A DNA stretch of 64,000 nucleotides from Pagrus major. Its lineage: Eukaryota > Chordata > Actinopteri > Spariformes > Sparidae. Numbering within the stretch: the stretch's first letter is position 1; the number at the start of each line of letters is the position of its first letter. Where the stretch lies: assembly GCF_040436345.1 (NCBI RefSeq), contig NC_133223.1, forward strand, positions 11,663,113 through 11,727,112. The letters are read 5' to 3'. Made by a program: the position numbers and the translations under genes. The notes beneath the pieces are model-generated. The model worked only from the letters and a program-made list of their open reading frames with translations, was not told where the DNA came from and made no database searches. Of the stretch, positions 38,628 through 51,420 are shown in pieces.

Positions 38628-41600
38628 CTGAGGAGTTTTTACAACAGAGGAAAGAGCAGAAAGAGACACATCGGATATGCAGAGTATATTCACTTATGAA
38701 ATGTTGAAGGATATTGTTTATATATGAAGGAAGTAGATCACTGTACAGAAAATGGCTTTTTAAGACTTAATTAACATGTAATAAATAATAGTAAATACAG
38801 TGATTTATTACAGCAAACAGGGTGTTAAAGAAGAAGCTTCAACTCAATAAAGAACATTTGTGAATAATACATCTTCTGGTATAAAATACTACCTTAAAAG
38901 ATCAAAAAACCTCCAGTCAGGAATATTCAGTCAATAGCTGGAGGTGAGAATTATGAAAAACAAGCACCTGTCGTGTTGTAAGACAAAGAGACTGACCCTG
39001 CTCACTGTTCAAACCCTCAGTCACTCACACACAGACAGAAATGCACACAAGCACACACACACACACAAGCACACACACACTGCTGCGGCAGAGGGATGGG
39101 TAGGAGATGAATCCCTCGGGCGATGCTTAGTAGGAGCAGCCCTGGCATGGAGAGAGGTGTGGGCAGATTGTGTATTACCTCAGCAGATAGCCCACAGAGC
39201 TCAACACACAGGATCCAACCATGCACTAAATTAGGAACAATAATATTGTACACTTAATTGGCCCAACCCCCACCAGACCCCTCCCGCACCCCACCTTTTC
39301 CTGTGCTGTCTCTGAGAGTCACCCAGGGGTGTACAGTATGTATTCTCTGGAACTGAAGAGGTGTGTGAGAGGGTACGCCAGCGATCGGTCCGAGGCTCAG
39401 AGACAGTCACAGATATTGTGTCATACTAGAGACAAATATTTGGTTATACAAAGGTTTTTCCCCTGCTCTTAATTTGTGAAAGAATTTTTAAAGAAAATGT
39501 TTTTTTTTAGCAAAGTCTGTGCATCTTTTAACTCGTACGGAAAAAATCATTGTTCTGTTAAAGAATTAAAGTGACATTTAAAGACCCCTTCCACACGTAT
39601 ATGAAGTCATACAAAAAATTCTCTGATGTATGTTTTGCAAAAAAAAAACATTTGTGATGTCACAAATCATGCTTATAGGCCGGCCTCTTTAAATCAGATT
39701 TTCAATGAGCACAGAGAAAATTTATGCTCTGAGCAATGAAGGTGAAAACAGCCTTCTAGTGTCAGACTCTGCACATGCATCATTCTACACAGTGACGCTC
39801 AAACATTCACAGAGAAAAAGATTTTTGAAAGGGGAACTACATAAGATTGTATTTTGAGTGAAATGACTGGAAATATTCTTGTGAACAACGAGGATAAATG
39901 CTCACCAACCATAACGAGCAAGGTGCATTTTCATTTATCTGTTTTTATGCATTGAATTCCATGCAAATGATACATGCATCTTTCAAGTTATCCATTTTGA
40001 TATACAACTCCCTTTTAGTACCAACTTTTGTCTACATGAATTTCCTCAGCCATGAGCAACTGTGATTTGCAATGCTAGACCAAAACACTGACATGAAAAT
40101 CAGATTAAAATATTTTTTTTAAGCTCTTTTGGCAAAGGATGTTGGCGTTACCTTTCCCTCCTTTTGGTGTTGGTCAAATGCAGCTATGAGCTCTTTGGCC
40201 CACTGTACCCTCTCCGGACTGGGGGAGAACTCCTCCTGCACAGCCTGGATCTGCCCCGGGTGGATAACCTGCTTACCTGCACAGAAACAAGAGAAAGAAA
40301 CACACACAGAGAAAGAAAGTGAAATATGCTAATGACAACAGCAGGCTATCTGTGGCTTCTAATAAAATTAAAGACACAAGCCATTTGTTCCAGAAATGAA
40401 AAAAACTATATTTTTACTTGTTGCCACAGAGCTATCAATAACACGGTTTGTGCCAATTACCCTCCCTGATTATCAAAACAGAAAATATCTTTTTCTATGA
40501 ACAAACAGCTGTACAGAACTGGATTGAAAGAATAAAAAAAGTCTGAAAAAATTCAGAGGGCTTCAGCTGGTCCTGTGGGAGAGGAGCGACAACACAGAGA
40601 GGCAACGAGACAGGACAAACATGAAATAGAGGAGACTAAATTGTGTGTGTGTGTTTATGAGTCCTATGGCACTGAGATGAGTCAGGTGGCCAGCACAGGA
40701 CCAGAGGACGCTGGTCATCATGAAGGACATCAACTGTCTCCCCTCTGCTCGCCCTGCTGTCAAACAGAAACTTTGCTGAATGCTTCATGTGACAGAACAC
40801 AGTCGAGTAAAATATTTAAAATTGCCACGGACACCACACAGAATAAGACAAGTTACTTGCAGACCAAGTAATACATTTATCACCAAGTTCAAACAGATAG
40901 CAAACACATTTCTCATGCATCCTTACTAGAAATATTCTGTTATTGATCTATAAAAAAATAAAGAAAATCTCGACAATTTAAATAAGTGTCAATTATCTGC
41001 AGTTGCACACCTTTCACACTCAACCACTACATCTAACTAAAACACAAGCCTTGCATGGAGTCAAGGCTCCGTCTGACACAATCCTCAACCCCTCCAACCC
41101 TCCTGCTCCCGCTCCCTCTCAGTTAAATGTGGGCTAACGCCACAGACATAATCCCGTGTACATTTGCAGATCAAACTTGTAGCGATAAGTTTAAGGTTAT
41201 GAAACGTCTGGTGAGAACGACGGCTCAGCGGCAGCCAGCAGGAAACTCGACACTTTAGGGCTTAGCTCTGTCGCCGACAACAAATCCTTCAAGGTGGCCG
41301 AGCGGGCGGGCTTCAAAATTTTCGCCCAGGAGAGAGGAAGAGGAGGCGGGAATGAGGAGAGGAGGAGAGGAGGAGAGGGGAGAAGGGGGAGGAGAGAACC
41401 CACTCCCTTCAACCAGCTCCGCTCACCCCAGTTAACCTCTGAAAAACACACACAGCAGTTACAGAATCAACGCGCTGGAGTTGAAGGCTTGAACAATTAC
41501 TGATGAGGGAACACAATTCATTCAAGTGCGACGTATGATTAATAGATACCTTTGAGGGAAGTGTATGTCCTACAAAATGTGACATTTGACACGTATTTGT

Positions 41601-43470
41601 GTGTTAATGTGAATGCGTCATGGCCTGTGTGAAGCGGAGAGACTGTAACTGCACATTCTCTGGTGGAGCCTGAGGAATCCCCAGGGCCAAGCTCGAGATG
41701 TGCTTGAGTGTGTGTTTGTGTGTGTGTGTGTGTGCGGTATGAGCATGTATGTTGCACTCTATAAGGATTGAGGCAAGAGGAGCCTGCATTCCCTCCTCTG
41801 CCACCTGTTTTACTTCTGGGCTGAAGACGGGAGCATGTTTCCACACTGAAATTGGCAGGCTTAAATATACTCAAAGAGGGTGTCTCTTTGAGTGTGTGTG
41901 TGTGTGTGTGTTTTTGCGTGTGCGAATGACAGAGCGAAGAAACAGACAGGGTGACTCAGGTGCCCTCAGTTACAACCCATTGGTTCTCCTAAAATGCATC
42001 ATTCATGCCCTCCAGCCAATCCCAGCCTGCCATGTGGTGCTGGCGTCTCATTGGAGGATTGCTATTTAGCAAAGTGCTCTCAGGCGAATGATGGGCAGGG
42101 GTACCCGGGGATGGAAGTGAAATGTGGTCCCTGAAAGCAGAGCATTTTTGGTGGAAACCGTTTTCAAACGTTATTAGAAGGATCATTGAGTCTTTGCATC
42201 AGTTAGTACTTTACAGCACATAAAACAAGGTGCTCATGAAGTGAAGACAATTAAGATCCCCAAATAAATGACCCTCCACCCGAACTGATTTGATACATGT
42301 CAAGCCTCTGCAGAATGTTGCCTTACTACTGCCCTGTTTACCAGTAAGAAGCATTGGGTGTTTGTGTTTCACCAGTGTGCTCTAATGGGTGCTGGATGCG
42401 GCTTAGGTGCTGCCAAGGTCAATTACTGCAAAGGTAGAGGCTTTTGGCCGCACCGTATTATTGCTTAAGCACACTCGGGCCAGTAATAGCTACTAACTAA
42501 GATTATACAGAGTGCCCATGGCTTGTAAGCCACTAATCCAGTGCTTTGAATGGTTGTGTTCCATATCAAATCTAACCATTTATTTCATCAAGTGGCTGCT
42601 TCCATCGTTAGCTTTTACCTCACATGAACAGCGCGCCAAGGTAATTTTTTTTTTTTTAATTAATTTCTATTTGCTAAAAAACAGAATTGCTCAAAATTGT
42701 TCTGATTCAAACAGGTGCAAAGAATAGAAACCAATTATTATATCTGTAATGTATCAATTAACACGAGGCAACCAATCACAGTGCAGTGTGTATATACTTG
42801 ATTGTAGAACTGCGAAAAGACAAACGTTAAATTGCTCAGGAAAAAGGTGTAAATCATCTAAGCAGAAAGGCATTTGCACATGGCTATCACTGAATAATTC
42901 AGATGTAAACACACAGTAACGCACGCTCACACACACAGAACAGAGGTGGCAAATGAGGTCATCTGGAAAATCAGTTGCTGTATGAGACAGCAAGAAGCTC
43001 TCCTACAGGATGATTTGATGATGTGATGTGCAGGTCACACGTGTTAAGGCCAGAGCAACATGGAGAGTGTGCTCGGGGTTTTCTAAAAAAACAAAAAGGT
43101 GTTTTTCCTCCACTTCTTTTCAGTGTGAAAAGACGACTAATTACTGAGGACATTCTGCTATTCAGTGACCGCATAGCTGAAGTGAAAAAAACGTAAACAT
43201 AACAACATAGTAAATAAAACATTATATTATGAGATTAAGTTCTTTTTCCCCCCCTCAGAGTTTACTTGGACCTAGACCACAGTGGGAAATATGTCTGATC
43301 CTGAAATAATCAGTCTTCAAGGGATGAGAAGGCAGAATAAATATATTTGCTGCAGCGCAGGAAGAATGACTGGAATATCCACTTTGGAACAGGCTGTCCT
43401 GCCTTCTGTGGTCTGTTACGCGCAGTCTGCGGGGCACACACACATGCACACAGACACGCATGCACGCACG

Positions 43471-43513
<43 letters not shown>

Positions 43514-46500
43514 TCTGAAAGCGTTGCCTGGCTACAGACACACACAGGGCGCTGGTAAAGTAGACGCAACCACTCTTTGCTAATAACACCCTTTTATCAT
43601 TCTTGCACATATGCACATATTTGCACATGTGCAGGTACACACACACATGCAGACCATTTATAGTTGGTAAGACAGAAATGTCAAGACAAGCGTTTAAGGA
43701 TGGCAGAGTTGTTCAGAATTCACTTCAGCAGCACCTACAGTGGTAAAAAAAAGACGAAGACAAGTAGCCTTTTCTAAGACCACAGACAATATGGTCATTT
43801 TGAGACATTTGAAATTAACAGTATCAAATAACAAGAGAGTAACAAGGGCCAAGGTAGGAGTGAAAAGTGAATTGTTGCTGCTTGGAACAGGAAGTGGAGT
43901 GAAGAACAGTGCAGCAATGCAGAAATCAGAGGTATCCGGGGTGCACAGACATGTTGAGGTCAGGACTTGGGCATGGGCAGATGTGAGGGACTTTACCTGT
44001 GAAGCCCATGAGAGCTCCCTCTCTGGCCTGTCGCCTCAGCCCCTCCACGTCTTTGTAGTCGATGTAGACCAGGTCGATAGCCTGCAGCCCAAACGCTTTG
44101 GTCGTCACAACCACCTTCTGCCTCGCGTAAAGGAGCTCGCTGGCATCTTTGGTTCGCGTGGCACCTAGAGGACAAAATATGAGGCAAACACAAACATCAT
44201 CATGTGGGTCACATGCTATTTAAGATCTCAGAGGGAGGTGGACGGATGAGTGAGGAAATAAGAGGCGCAGAGGAGGTGGGATGGTAAGGGTGATGATCAG
44301 ATGAATGAAGGAACGACTGAAGTCAGGAGGGCAATTACACTGATTATACAGTGTGTCAATATCTTTCTCTTCTTAGTAGTTGAATATTTATTCCCCTTAT
44401 TATCAGATAAGCAAACCCATCTAGATGAAATGTTTAGATTTTGCTGATAAATCCAGTTTACTGTATGTAAAAAAAAACCTATGTAATACTTGTTTCTAGG
44501 AAGCTTCATGACATTCAAATGTCATTATATATCAGGAAGAGAATGGATCAGCAGTTCAACAACTGTTCTTTGTGTTTCACTTCCTGTTGATTCTCTTATT
44601 TAAAACACACCTTTCCATAGGTCAAACTGACTACAAAAAAACTTAGATATTACAGAGATACAATAGATTTATACACAACTTCCCTTTTTACTTATGGCAA
44701 GTGGCCACAGGCTGCAGATAATGCATCTTTACCTCCATCTCAATTATTGTTTTTGTATATCAAGACACCTAATTTTGTAGTATGACCCACAGATTAGACC
44801 TCTACAGATCATGTCTTATTTCCAGAGAAAATATTACATTTATAGCCAGTTTTCCTTTCTTCAAAACAGGGAAAAGAGAAGTTACCTGTGACATCTGTGC
44901 TTCTAAAGACAGGCAGCCATTCAACTTTTAGATTTTACAATTCATGAGAACCGGATGTTAGCAAGAAATAGTGAGAAAGTTAAGCAGAAAATTTGATAGC
45001 TACCTATGCTGGCACAGAAGTCATCAGAACCAAACACCACACCGTCATGATGGAGACCAACCTTGGGAGCAAGTCGACGGATTTCCTCACACACTGCCTG
45101 AAAAAATATATATATATAGGCTGAGTAAAGTGACACAGATGCAAATGTAGATGTTCAAATAATCTGAGCATCCAGTATAGCCTAAATTCTTACTAACAAA
45201 TATGCAAATGAACGGAAATCTGACAAATTCCTTCTTCCAGCTTCCTTTCCACAATGACTGATATTAATGTACTCGCCCACCAAATATGCCTCTTGCAGAC
45301 ACACATACTGTACAGAAATAAAAGCAAGGCAACACAGACTCTTCATTCTCAGTCGTCCCAAGACAGCGAGCCAAGTTGTGATGAGTATTAAGGGTCAATA
45401 CTTTTTAAGTACCATTCTAAACGCTTCAGTACAACTAGAGTATGGTTACTTTATATGTGGACAACATTAATCACCGACACATATATATGTCAGATTTAGC
45501 AGGATATTTTATGTTTTTTAAAGAGAGGTAATGAAATATCATTCAAGCACCAAAAAATGTCGAACAATAACACACGTTATTTCTAAGAAAAGACGACTGA
45601 CCACAATTATTATGGAATGAGGAAAGTAAAAATAAAGAAATAAAATCTGGGATGTGAGTGTCTGTGTTGAAGAGCGTGAAACGATAAGAATGTGTCTCCT
45701 GCTTTTGTTGGCCTCCAAATTAATTTCACCACTAGCTGTGCCACAGTGATTTTTTTTCTCCTGCTTGTAACCTGGGGTTCAGTCTGGGCAAAGATACAGG
45801 GTGTTCTCAAGGAAGCACACAGACGCACCCCCTGCCATCGAAACACACACACACACAGACAGCAACGCGCAACACGCACGCACACACACACACACACACT
45901 AAACACCACAAACAAACACAGCCACAGAATTAGAGTGGAGAAGTAGAAGACAAATCAAAAAGGAGGAAGGACAGCTTGTTTCTCCCCAAATGCTCCAAAC
46001 CATGCCCTTTTCCCCATGCAGCTGAAGGTCGTGCTGCACTTTAACAGGAACTGCTTTGATGCTTGCCAAAATATCATTAAGAACTTTTCCACTATGATGA
46101 TATTAAAACAGTTCTAATTAAAAAATGTCAGCGTGTCTGGAGAGGGATAGGGAGAGACGCACACAGACAGACACAGAGAGGAAACAAAAAAAAAAGCTCA
46201 AAAGGCTCATTTTGAGAGACTGTCCGAATGCTTTGAATCCCTTTCATTTTGGACACGTGGAGCGCACTCAGCTCGCTGACACAGTCTTTAATCTAAAGTG
46301 AACAATGGACAAACAGCAAAATGTCTTACGCAGGCAGTTTTTTTTAGGGGGGACTTGTTTGTAATTTACCTTAAAATTGAGCAGGCCCACAGCGGTTTCC
46401 ACAAAGGTGACCAGGCGAACGGGTTCTGTCAGCGGCCGTCCTTTCAAGTTGTGCTGAAACCTGTCAACAAACTAAACACACAGGGACATTCTCATGCACG

Positions 46501-49457
46501 ACTCATTAACAACACCCACTTTTTTTCTGAAGACAGAGAACAATAACCCTCCAAACAATCACAATAAATTAATTTGTTCTCGCTGCTTTGTACAATCACA
46601 GTCGTCACATTCATTAGATGTTTCATACTTTGTTGTAGTGTTTGTTGTTTTTAAAAAATACCTTTCAGACTTTGATTAGAATGAATCCATTACGTGACAC
46701 TGTTTATAATGTGCACAGACTGTTAAAGGAAATGTAGTCTGGTGAAATGTATTTCTGTTAAGTAGCTGCCACTCTCAGTGGACTTCATGCATTATCAGTT
46801 ATATGAGTGAGAAAAACAGGAAACTCACTGAGATACTGCGTCAGAGTGAATATAAACTGGATAAAGAATGTTCAGCAGCAACAAAAAAAAAACGCATAAA
46901 TGACATGACATCAATCAAAATCCACTGTGGGGTAAGAGACAGAGAGGAGAAAGAAAAGAAATCTTAACGTGCAAAGACTCACTTGTGATACGAATCTTGA
47001 CACCTTTATTACCTGCACTGTTCCCATTTCAGTCCTTATTCAGACACACATCTGTGAGGGTTCAAATAACGGAGAATGCGAGCACAGGAGAGCAGCAACA
47101 AAAGCGGGTGAAATGAAATATTTTACATTATCACCAGGGTTCCCCCTTCGTCTGAAGTCTTCTGCTCTACCTTCTTTCACAGGCTCTGCACAACTACAGC
47201 ATGTGCTCCCCTGAGAGCGTGCACACATGGAAATGTGCACACGCACTCACGAGCACATGCATACACACGGCAAAAAACCAAAGAAGAAACAAAATACCGA
47301 AAAGGGGAGAAGAAACAAGATTTGGGATGTCTTTGAGTGTGTTTTACTCCAACATTATTCTGTTTTGCATCCCCCCTTCCCTCCATGGCAGGGAACAGGG
47401 AGACTGGAGCAACAATCAGAGTGTGATGTGACACTTTGCTGAGGCCTTTATTCTGCACGACTCCTGCTAATATGCAAGCTCACCTAAGTAGGGCTTTAAA
47501 ACCAAGTTTAATTCTTTGAAGACCAAAGCATTTCAATTTTTTCCAACAGACCAGTTCACAGCTAGCCCTGGACTGCCAGTGGGGTAGCCCAAATTCCAAA
47601 ATCTATCATCTGGAAACACACAAAAGCCCCCTCCGTCAGATATTTCCTTTCAAAGCCAGTCAAAAAAAAAAAAAAGAAAAAGAAAAAAAAAAAGAAGAGG
47701 GCGCAAAAGCTCAGAGTAGAAATGTCTAACTCCATGTCCCCCCTTCCTCTCCTTTTTCTCGCTCCCTCTTTGACACACCAGGAAAAAGACAGATATAAAT
47801 AACCTCAGGTAGAGCACTGCTATTTTTCTAAATGAAGAGCAAAATAACCCCCGCGCTTGCACTCACCACTCTTGTTCTCAAAAACTGAAAGAGTGGGCCT
47901 CCATTGAAGGATTTTCAAAAAATAGGGGCAATTTTAATCATCTCTCCATTCAATCTCAGTTGGATAAATCATATCTGAGAGATTTGCATAAATACAAACC
48001 ATCAAAGACTTTTCATCTTCAAAGAGGTTTTCAAGACCCAATAGGCTTTGTACTGTAATCATCTGAGGTCACAACCCTGTGGGAGCAAGGCTGCTATGGC
48101 AACATAAAAACTAACGCTGGGGGCTTAGCATAATATCCCCCCTCCTTCGCAAACACAGGAAGGGGTGGGGAGGGGTGTCCGAGAGGGAGTGTGAAAAGAG
48201 GGTGTAGATAAACCTATTTCGGTGACAGAGGAAACTAGATAGATATGGGCTGTTGTGGGGAAACCTGGCTGATATTACACACAGAGATTACCACCACGAC
48301 GCCGTGCCACGCAAACCCTAACAAGGCTGCGGCGAGCGGCGGAGGCTGTTTGGATTCTGCCGGAGGAAAACAAATGACAGCTCAATGCGGCACTGCTGGA
48401 TAAAGAGCCTCGTAGCCTCTCTGATTACATGTTTCTGCCCTTGTCCTGTATTCTCCTCTTCAGCTATTATACACTTTGAGGGCCTGATTTACACTGCATA
48501 AGAGGTGCTATAGTGTCTGTTCATTGTTCCTCCGGCGCGTAGAGCAACCATTAGCTGTCAATGGCTCTCAAAACTAGGACACTTTAAGATGTTATTCACT
48601 ACTGAATTGGGGAAAAAAGAACAGAAAAAGGAAGAAATAACACCTCTTCCTGCCATTCAGAGCCACGCTACAAACAAGCCCTCTGACAGTTTTGCCACCC
48701 AATCATGAAAAGAGAAGGAGGGAGAGATGGAGCTAGAGAAAGGAGGCTATAGTGGGACAAGTTTCAATTAATTTTCTTCAAAAGGGGGCCAGATTAAATG
48801 TTTCCGGCCTGCTGAAGTGTTCATTTCACAGAGGGGAAGCGGAGAAAGGGATGAGGGGAGGGGACAGGAGGAGGAGTAGAGGAGGAGGAGCGGGACAGGG
48901 TGCGATTCTTTCGGTCCCACTGCACACCAAATAGTGTGGTGGGCAAAGAATGCACACGGCTCCGAATCTGTGTGAGAATTGTCCTCAGACAAAGGAGGGA
49001 GTTACGCCTGTTATAGCCCAATAAGGCCTGTCAGTCACACAAGGGGCTGGGGGAGAGGAGAAAGGCAGAGCTAAAGATTTCCACACAAAGGGAAACAAGC
49101 AAGTCCATCTTTTAGCGACAAATCAGTCTGGAGGTTCCTGCGCTAGTATCAATAAAAAAAAAAAAAGAAAAGGGAGAAAAATAAACAAGTGAGGGATTTA
49201 CTGCGCAGCCTTACACGAGTGGAGACAATCAGACACATGCTTACATACGATGCATGTGTGAAGAGGACACAGAAAAAAGTTGGAGGGACAAAGATGAGAT
49301 AAGATGAGCAAACGTCAACAAATCAAGGTGCCATCCAGAGCTGCTGACTCTGCCACAGGAGCACACATGCACCTGCTGGTGCGGAAACACACTGATGAAA
49401 AAACACACTGCAAATCAAATGTGCAAACAGATTCAGTGTTGAATCATAAATTGGCAC

Positions 49458-49499
<42 letters not shown>

Positions 49500-49778
49500 T
49501 AATTATAAAAATAATGATAATGATAATGATAATGAAATAATAAAACTGTGTTTCAAAAAAGAGAAATTTATACAGAACAAAATTGACTTCTTAGTTTAGT
49601 GAGGAAAAGGGAGCAAAGGGAGAGCCGGCTGAGCTGAGGGAGCGCCTTAGTGAACACCTGTCAGCAATTATACTTGGAAGAAAGAAAAGGCAGCAGGAAA
49701 TAGACGTGTTCTAATTAAAACCACTAGTTAAAAACTTCCTGCTCCTGCCCCAAGACCATGTACAAATGTATGGTATAT

Positions 49779-49849
<71 letters not shown>

Positions 49850-51420
49850 TGTATTAACACTCAGGGAAAAGTCAGACTACACACCCACCTTTCTCTCCCC
49901 TGAAGCTTTCTCTCTACTAAAATAATCTTCTCTTCTCTTTATCACCCAACCCTGTTCTGAGCGTTTGTATCTTGACACACTAACGAAAGCTAAAAAAAGT
50001 AAAGCAGCCTTAAAAAAAAATACTTCGGTAAACTGCTTGCCTGAAAAAAAAAAAAACGAAAATAAAAAAAACACAGAGCTGAAGCAGTGACAGATTTGAA
50101 CAATAAGTACTTTTGAACTGCAGATCAATAAAGCACCTTTGAACTGTATTCAGAAACAAACAGTGATGGGGGCAGACAGTAACCTGCTTCCTCCTGGTAA
50201 GTGAACCATATGGAGCTGATCAGAAAGGCCTGCATTAATGATGTCACTGTCTCCTGACCTTTCGGGACCTGACATCCGTACAGCGCCCCTTTATAGAGAG
50301 CCAGAGGGATGGCCGAGCCCAGACAAACACCTTTTAACTAGAGCATAGGTCCAGTTGGTGTGGACAAATTGCAAACAGTAATTTATAAGAACAAAAAATG
50401 GGAATAATTTTACACATGTAGATCTAATAAAAGCCTAAAAAGCATAAAAGCCTCCAATATCTGACGTCAAATCAGTTTATCATACATCTGTGAAGGCAGA
50501 AGTCAGAGAGGTGTGAGATCTTTAAGCGCCAGGCCAAAAGCAACTGGATTTGAGCTCTCACTTGCTTTTGACTTTGTACTTCTAGATGTCAGTTTGCCAT
50601 CTTTCTCATACACTACAACCTCTGGGAAGGCATGTTTAAGGGAACGTAATGCAGGTCTGCAGCATATTTTTATTCATTATACCTGGCTGGCTGAGTGCTT
50701 TTACTCCGATTAAATTAATACTTTAGCCACAACATGACACCGTTCAAGGCAGTCTCCAGTAAGTTCCGCAGTGGCAGAAGGCACCGTTGTGTTGTTACAG
50801 AAAGCTATCGGGCTTCTGAAGCTAATCCGAAGAAATGTCATCCGTTTCTTGAGCGGCGGCCAAGAAAAACACTCTGTCTGTCCCCGAGTCCTGCCACAGG
50901 GATCGATTCCCACTTTTACTGGGAAATGGAAAAGTTTGTTATGATTGCTTTGAAGATTCCCGTGGTTTCCTCTTACTTCATGACTTTGTGGAGGAGCACC
51001 ACTGTGATTTTTAAAAGAAACCCAGAGGTTAAAGAGAGGAATGTCATGGGAATTTTGATCTTATTTAGTTTTTGCATGTACTGCAACTTGGTGTTTTGTT
51101 TTTTGTCTTTTTTAAGGAAGTGGTTACATGTGGTTTTAAAAAAATCCCTTTTAGATCACTCCATTCAGCCCTTGATGACTTTATAAAGTCTCAAGGAGCA
51201 ATTGTAAGGTGGGCAAATATTTGTAACTTACCCACTGCACCTCCTTTGTGTCCTCCACTTTGGGCAACATGATGGCAGGAGGGAGAACCTCAGCCTGCAG
51301 GATGACCTGCAGGTCAGCTTCAGCGAAGCCGCTGGACACAGAGTTCACCCTCACACACTTCTCTGTCCGGCCCAGGTCCAGTTCTGCTAACATCCTGGGA
51401 ATGGTCTCCCTGGCCTCTGC
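38532..51420 (-). CDS. clybl: Clybl, citramalyl-CoA lyase (citrate lyase beta-like), 3' six exons, 5' part missing
   Basis: Mitochondrial enzyme of the HpcH/HpaI aldolase/citrate lyase beta family. It cleaves citramalyl-CoA (C5 dicarboxylate breakdown, protecting B12 metabolism) and has malate synthase-type activity (family knowledge). Six exons with correct splice sites and phases (0,0,1,1,0) give 257 residues: 51232-51420, 46370-46471, 45004-45097, 43997-44164, 40152-40276, 38532-38627. Recognised blocks are EKCVRVNSVSSG, MLPKVEDTKEVQW, TFVETAVGLLNFK (metal-binding Glu), VVFGSDDFCASIG (metal-binding Asp), LLYARQKVVV, AFGLQAIDLVYID, GFTGKQVIHPGQI and GSMIDMPSVKQAQ (catalytic Asp). Human CLYBL is about 340 residues, so about 83 are missing, including the transit peptide and the YVPG...DCEDG block; these should lie upstream, probably past position 64000. 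The DFRAS of human is DFCAS here. Confidence 0.95.
38628..40151 (-). other. clybl: last clybl intron
   Basis: 1524 nt. It contains a short CA-rich microsatellite (about 39040-39080). No other feature is recognised. Confidence 0.8.
40152..40276 (-). CDS. clybl: clybl exon (window residues 185-226)
   Basis: 125 nt, phase 1 to 0, acceptor CTGTGCAG, donor GTAACGCC. Encodes GKQVIHPGQIQAVQEEFSPS and WAKELIAAFDQHQKEGK, closely matching the C-terminal region of vertebrate CLYBL. Confidence 0.95.
40277..43996 (-). other. clybl: clybl intron
   Basis: 3720 nt intron. It contains GT runs (41709-41733, 41893-41912), a CA run (43437-43512) and a complex block at about 42390-42620 with AATTACTGCAAAGG and GTAATAGCTACTAACTAAG that may be regulatory. 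No coding sequence is supported. Confidence 0.8.
43437..43512 (+). repeat. (CA)n microsatellite in clybl intron
   Basis: CACA, GCACG and a final run of about 17 CA units. Confidence 0.97.
43997..44164 (-). CDS. clybl: clybl exon (window residues 129-184)
   Basis: 168 nt, phase 1 to 1, acceptor TCCTCTAG, donor GTAAAGTCC. Encodes ATRTKDASELLYARQKVVV, then KAFGLQAIDLVYIDYKD and REGALMGFTG. Upstream frames in this region are not coding. Confidence 0.95.
45004..45097 (-). CDS. clybl: clybl exon (window residues 98-128)
   Basis: 94 nt, phase 0 to 1, acceptor TTTTTCAG after a TA-rich run, donor GTAGCTATC. Encodes AVCEEIRRLAPKVGLHHDG and VVFGSDDFCASIG, the second metal-binding acidic loop. Confidence 0.94.
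45841..45899 (+). repeat. interrupted (CA)n microsatellite in clybl intron
   Basis: CA units broken by GACAGCAACGCG. Confidence 0.95.
46370..46471 (-). CDS. clybl: clybl exon (window residues 64-97)
   Basis: 102 nt, phase 0 at both ends. Acceptor TGTTTAG, donor GTAAATTAC. Encodes FVDRFQHNLKGRPL and VTFVETAVGLLNFK with the conserved metal-binding glutamate. No ATG-initiated frame covers it, so it is easily missed. Confidence 0.94.
48040..48540. promoter_or_regulatory. candidate enhancer in a clybl intron
   Basis: Complex, repeat-poor sequence with GGCTGCTATGGCAAC, AAACAAATGACAGCTCAAT and GCTATTATACACTTTGAGGG, between simple-repeat-rich flanks. Composition and position near a developmental gene pair suggest a non-coding conserved element. 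Conservation is not tested. Confidence 0.35.
49459..49533 (+). repeat. (TAA)n / (TGATAA)n microsatellite
   Basis: About 12 TAA units followed by AATGATAATGATAATG-type repeats. Confidence 0.97.
49781..49848 (+). repeat. (GT)n microsatellite in clybl intron
   Basis: About 33 GT units. Confidence 0.98.
51232..51420 (-). CDS. clybl: clybl exon (window residues 1-63)
   Basis: 189 nt, phase 0 at both ends, acceptor GTGCTCCAG and donor GTAAGTTAC. Encodes AEARETIPRMLAELDLG..., EKCVRVNSVSSGFAEADL and LPPAIMLPKVEDTKEVQW, matching the part of human CLYBL after the DCEDG block. Confidence 0.94.

Larger units (their letters stand above)
44165..46369 (-). other. clybl: two clybl introns (44165-45003 and 45098-46369)
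   Basis: Introns flanking the VFGSDDF exon. The larger contains a CA-rich microsatellite (45841-45899). Nothing else is recognised. Confidence 0.8.
46472..51231 (-). other. clybl: clybl intron with candidate regulatory DNA and microsatellites
   Basis: 4760 nt between two clybl exons. It holds a poly-A/GA tract (47660-47700), a TAA run (49459-49533), a GT run (49781-49848) and a low-repeat block at 48040-48540 listed separately. No exon is seen. Confidence 0.8.

Noticed and set aside
50734-51186. 150-codon plus-strand frame near a clybl exon
   Set aside because: Lies in the clybl intron on the opposite strand, Phe/Leu-rich without a recognisable domain; probably chance.
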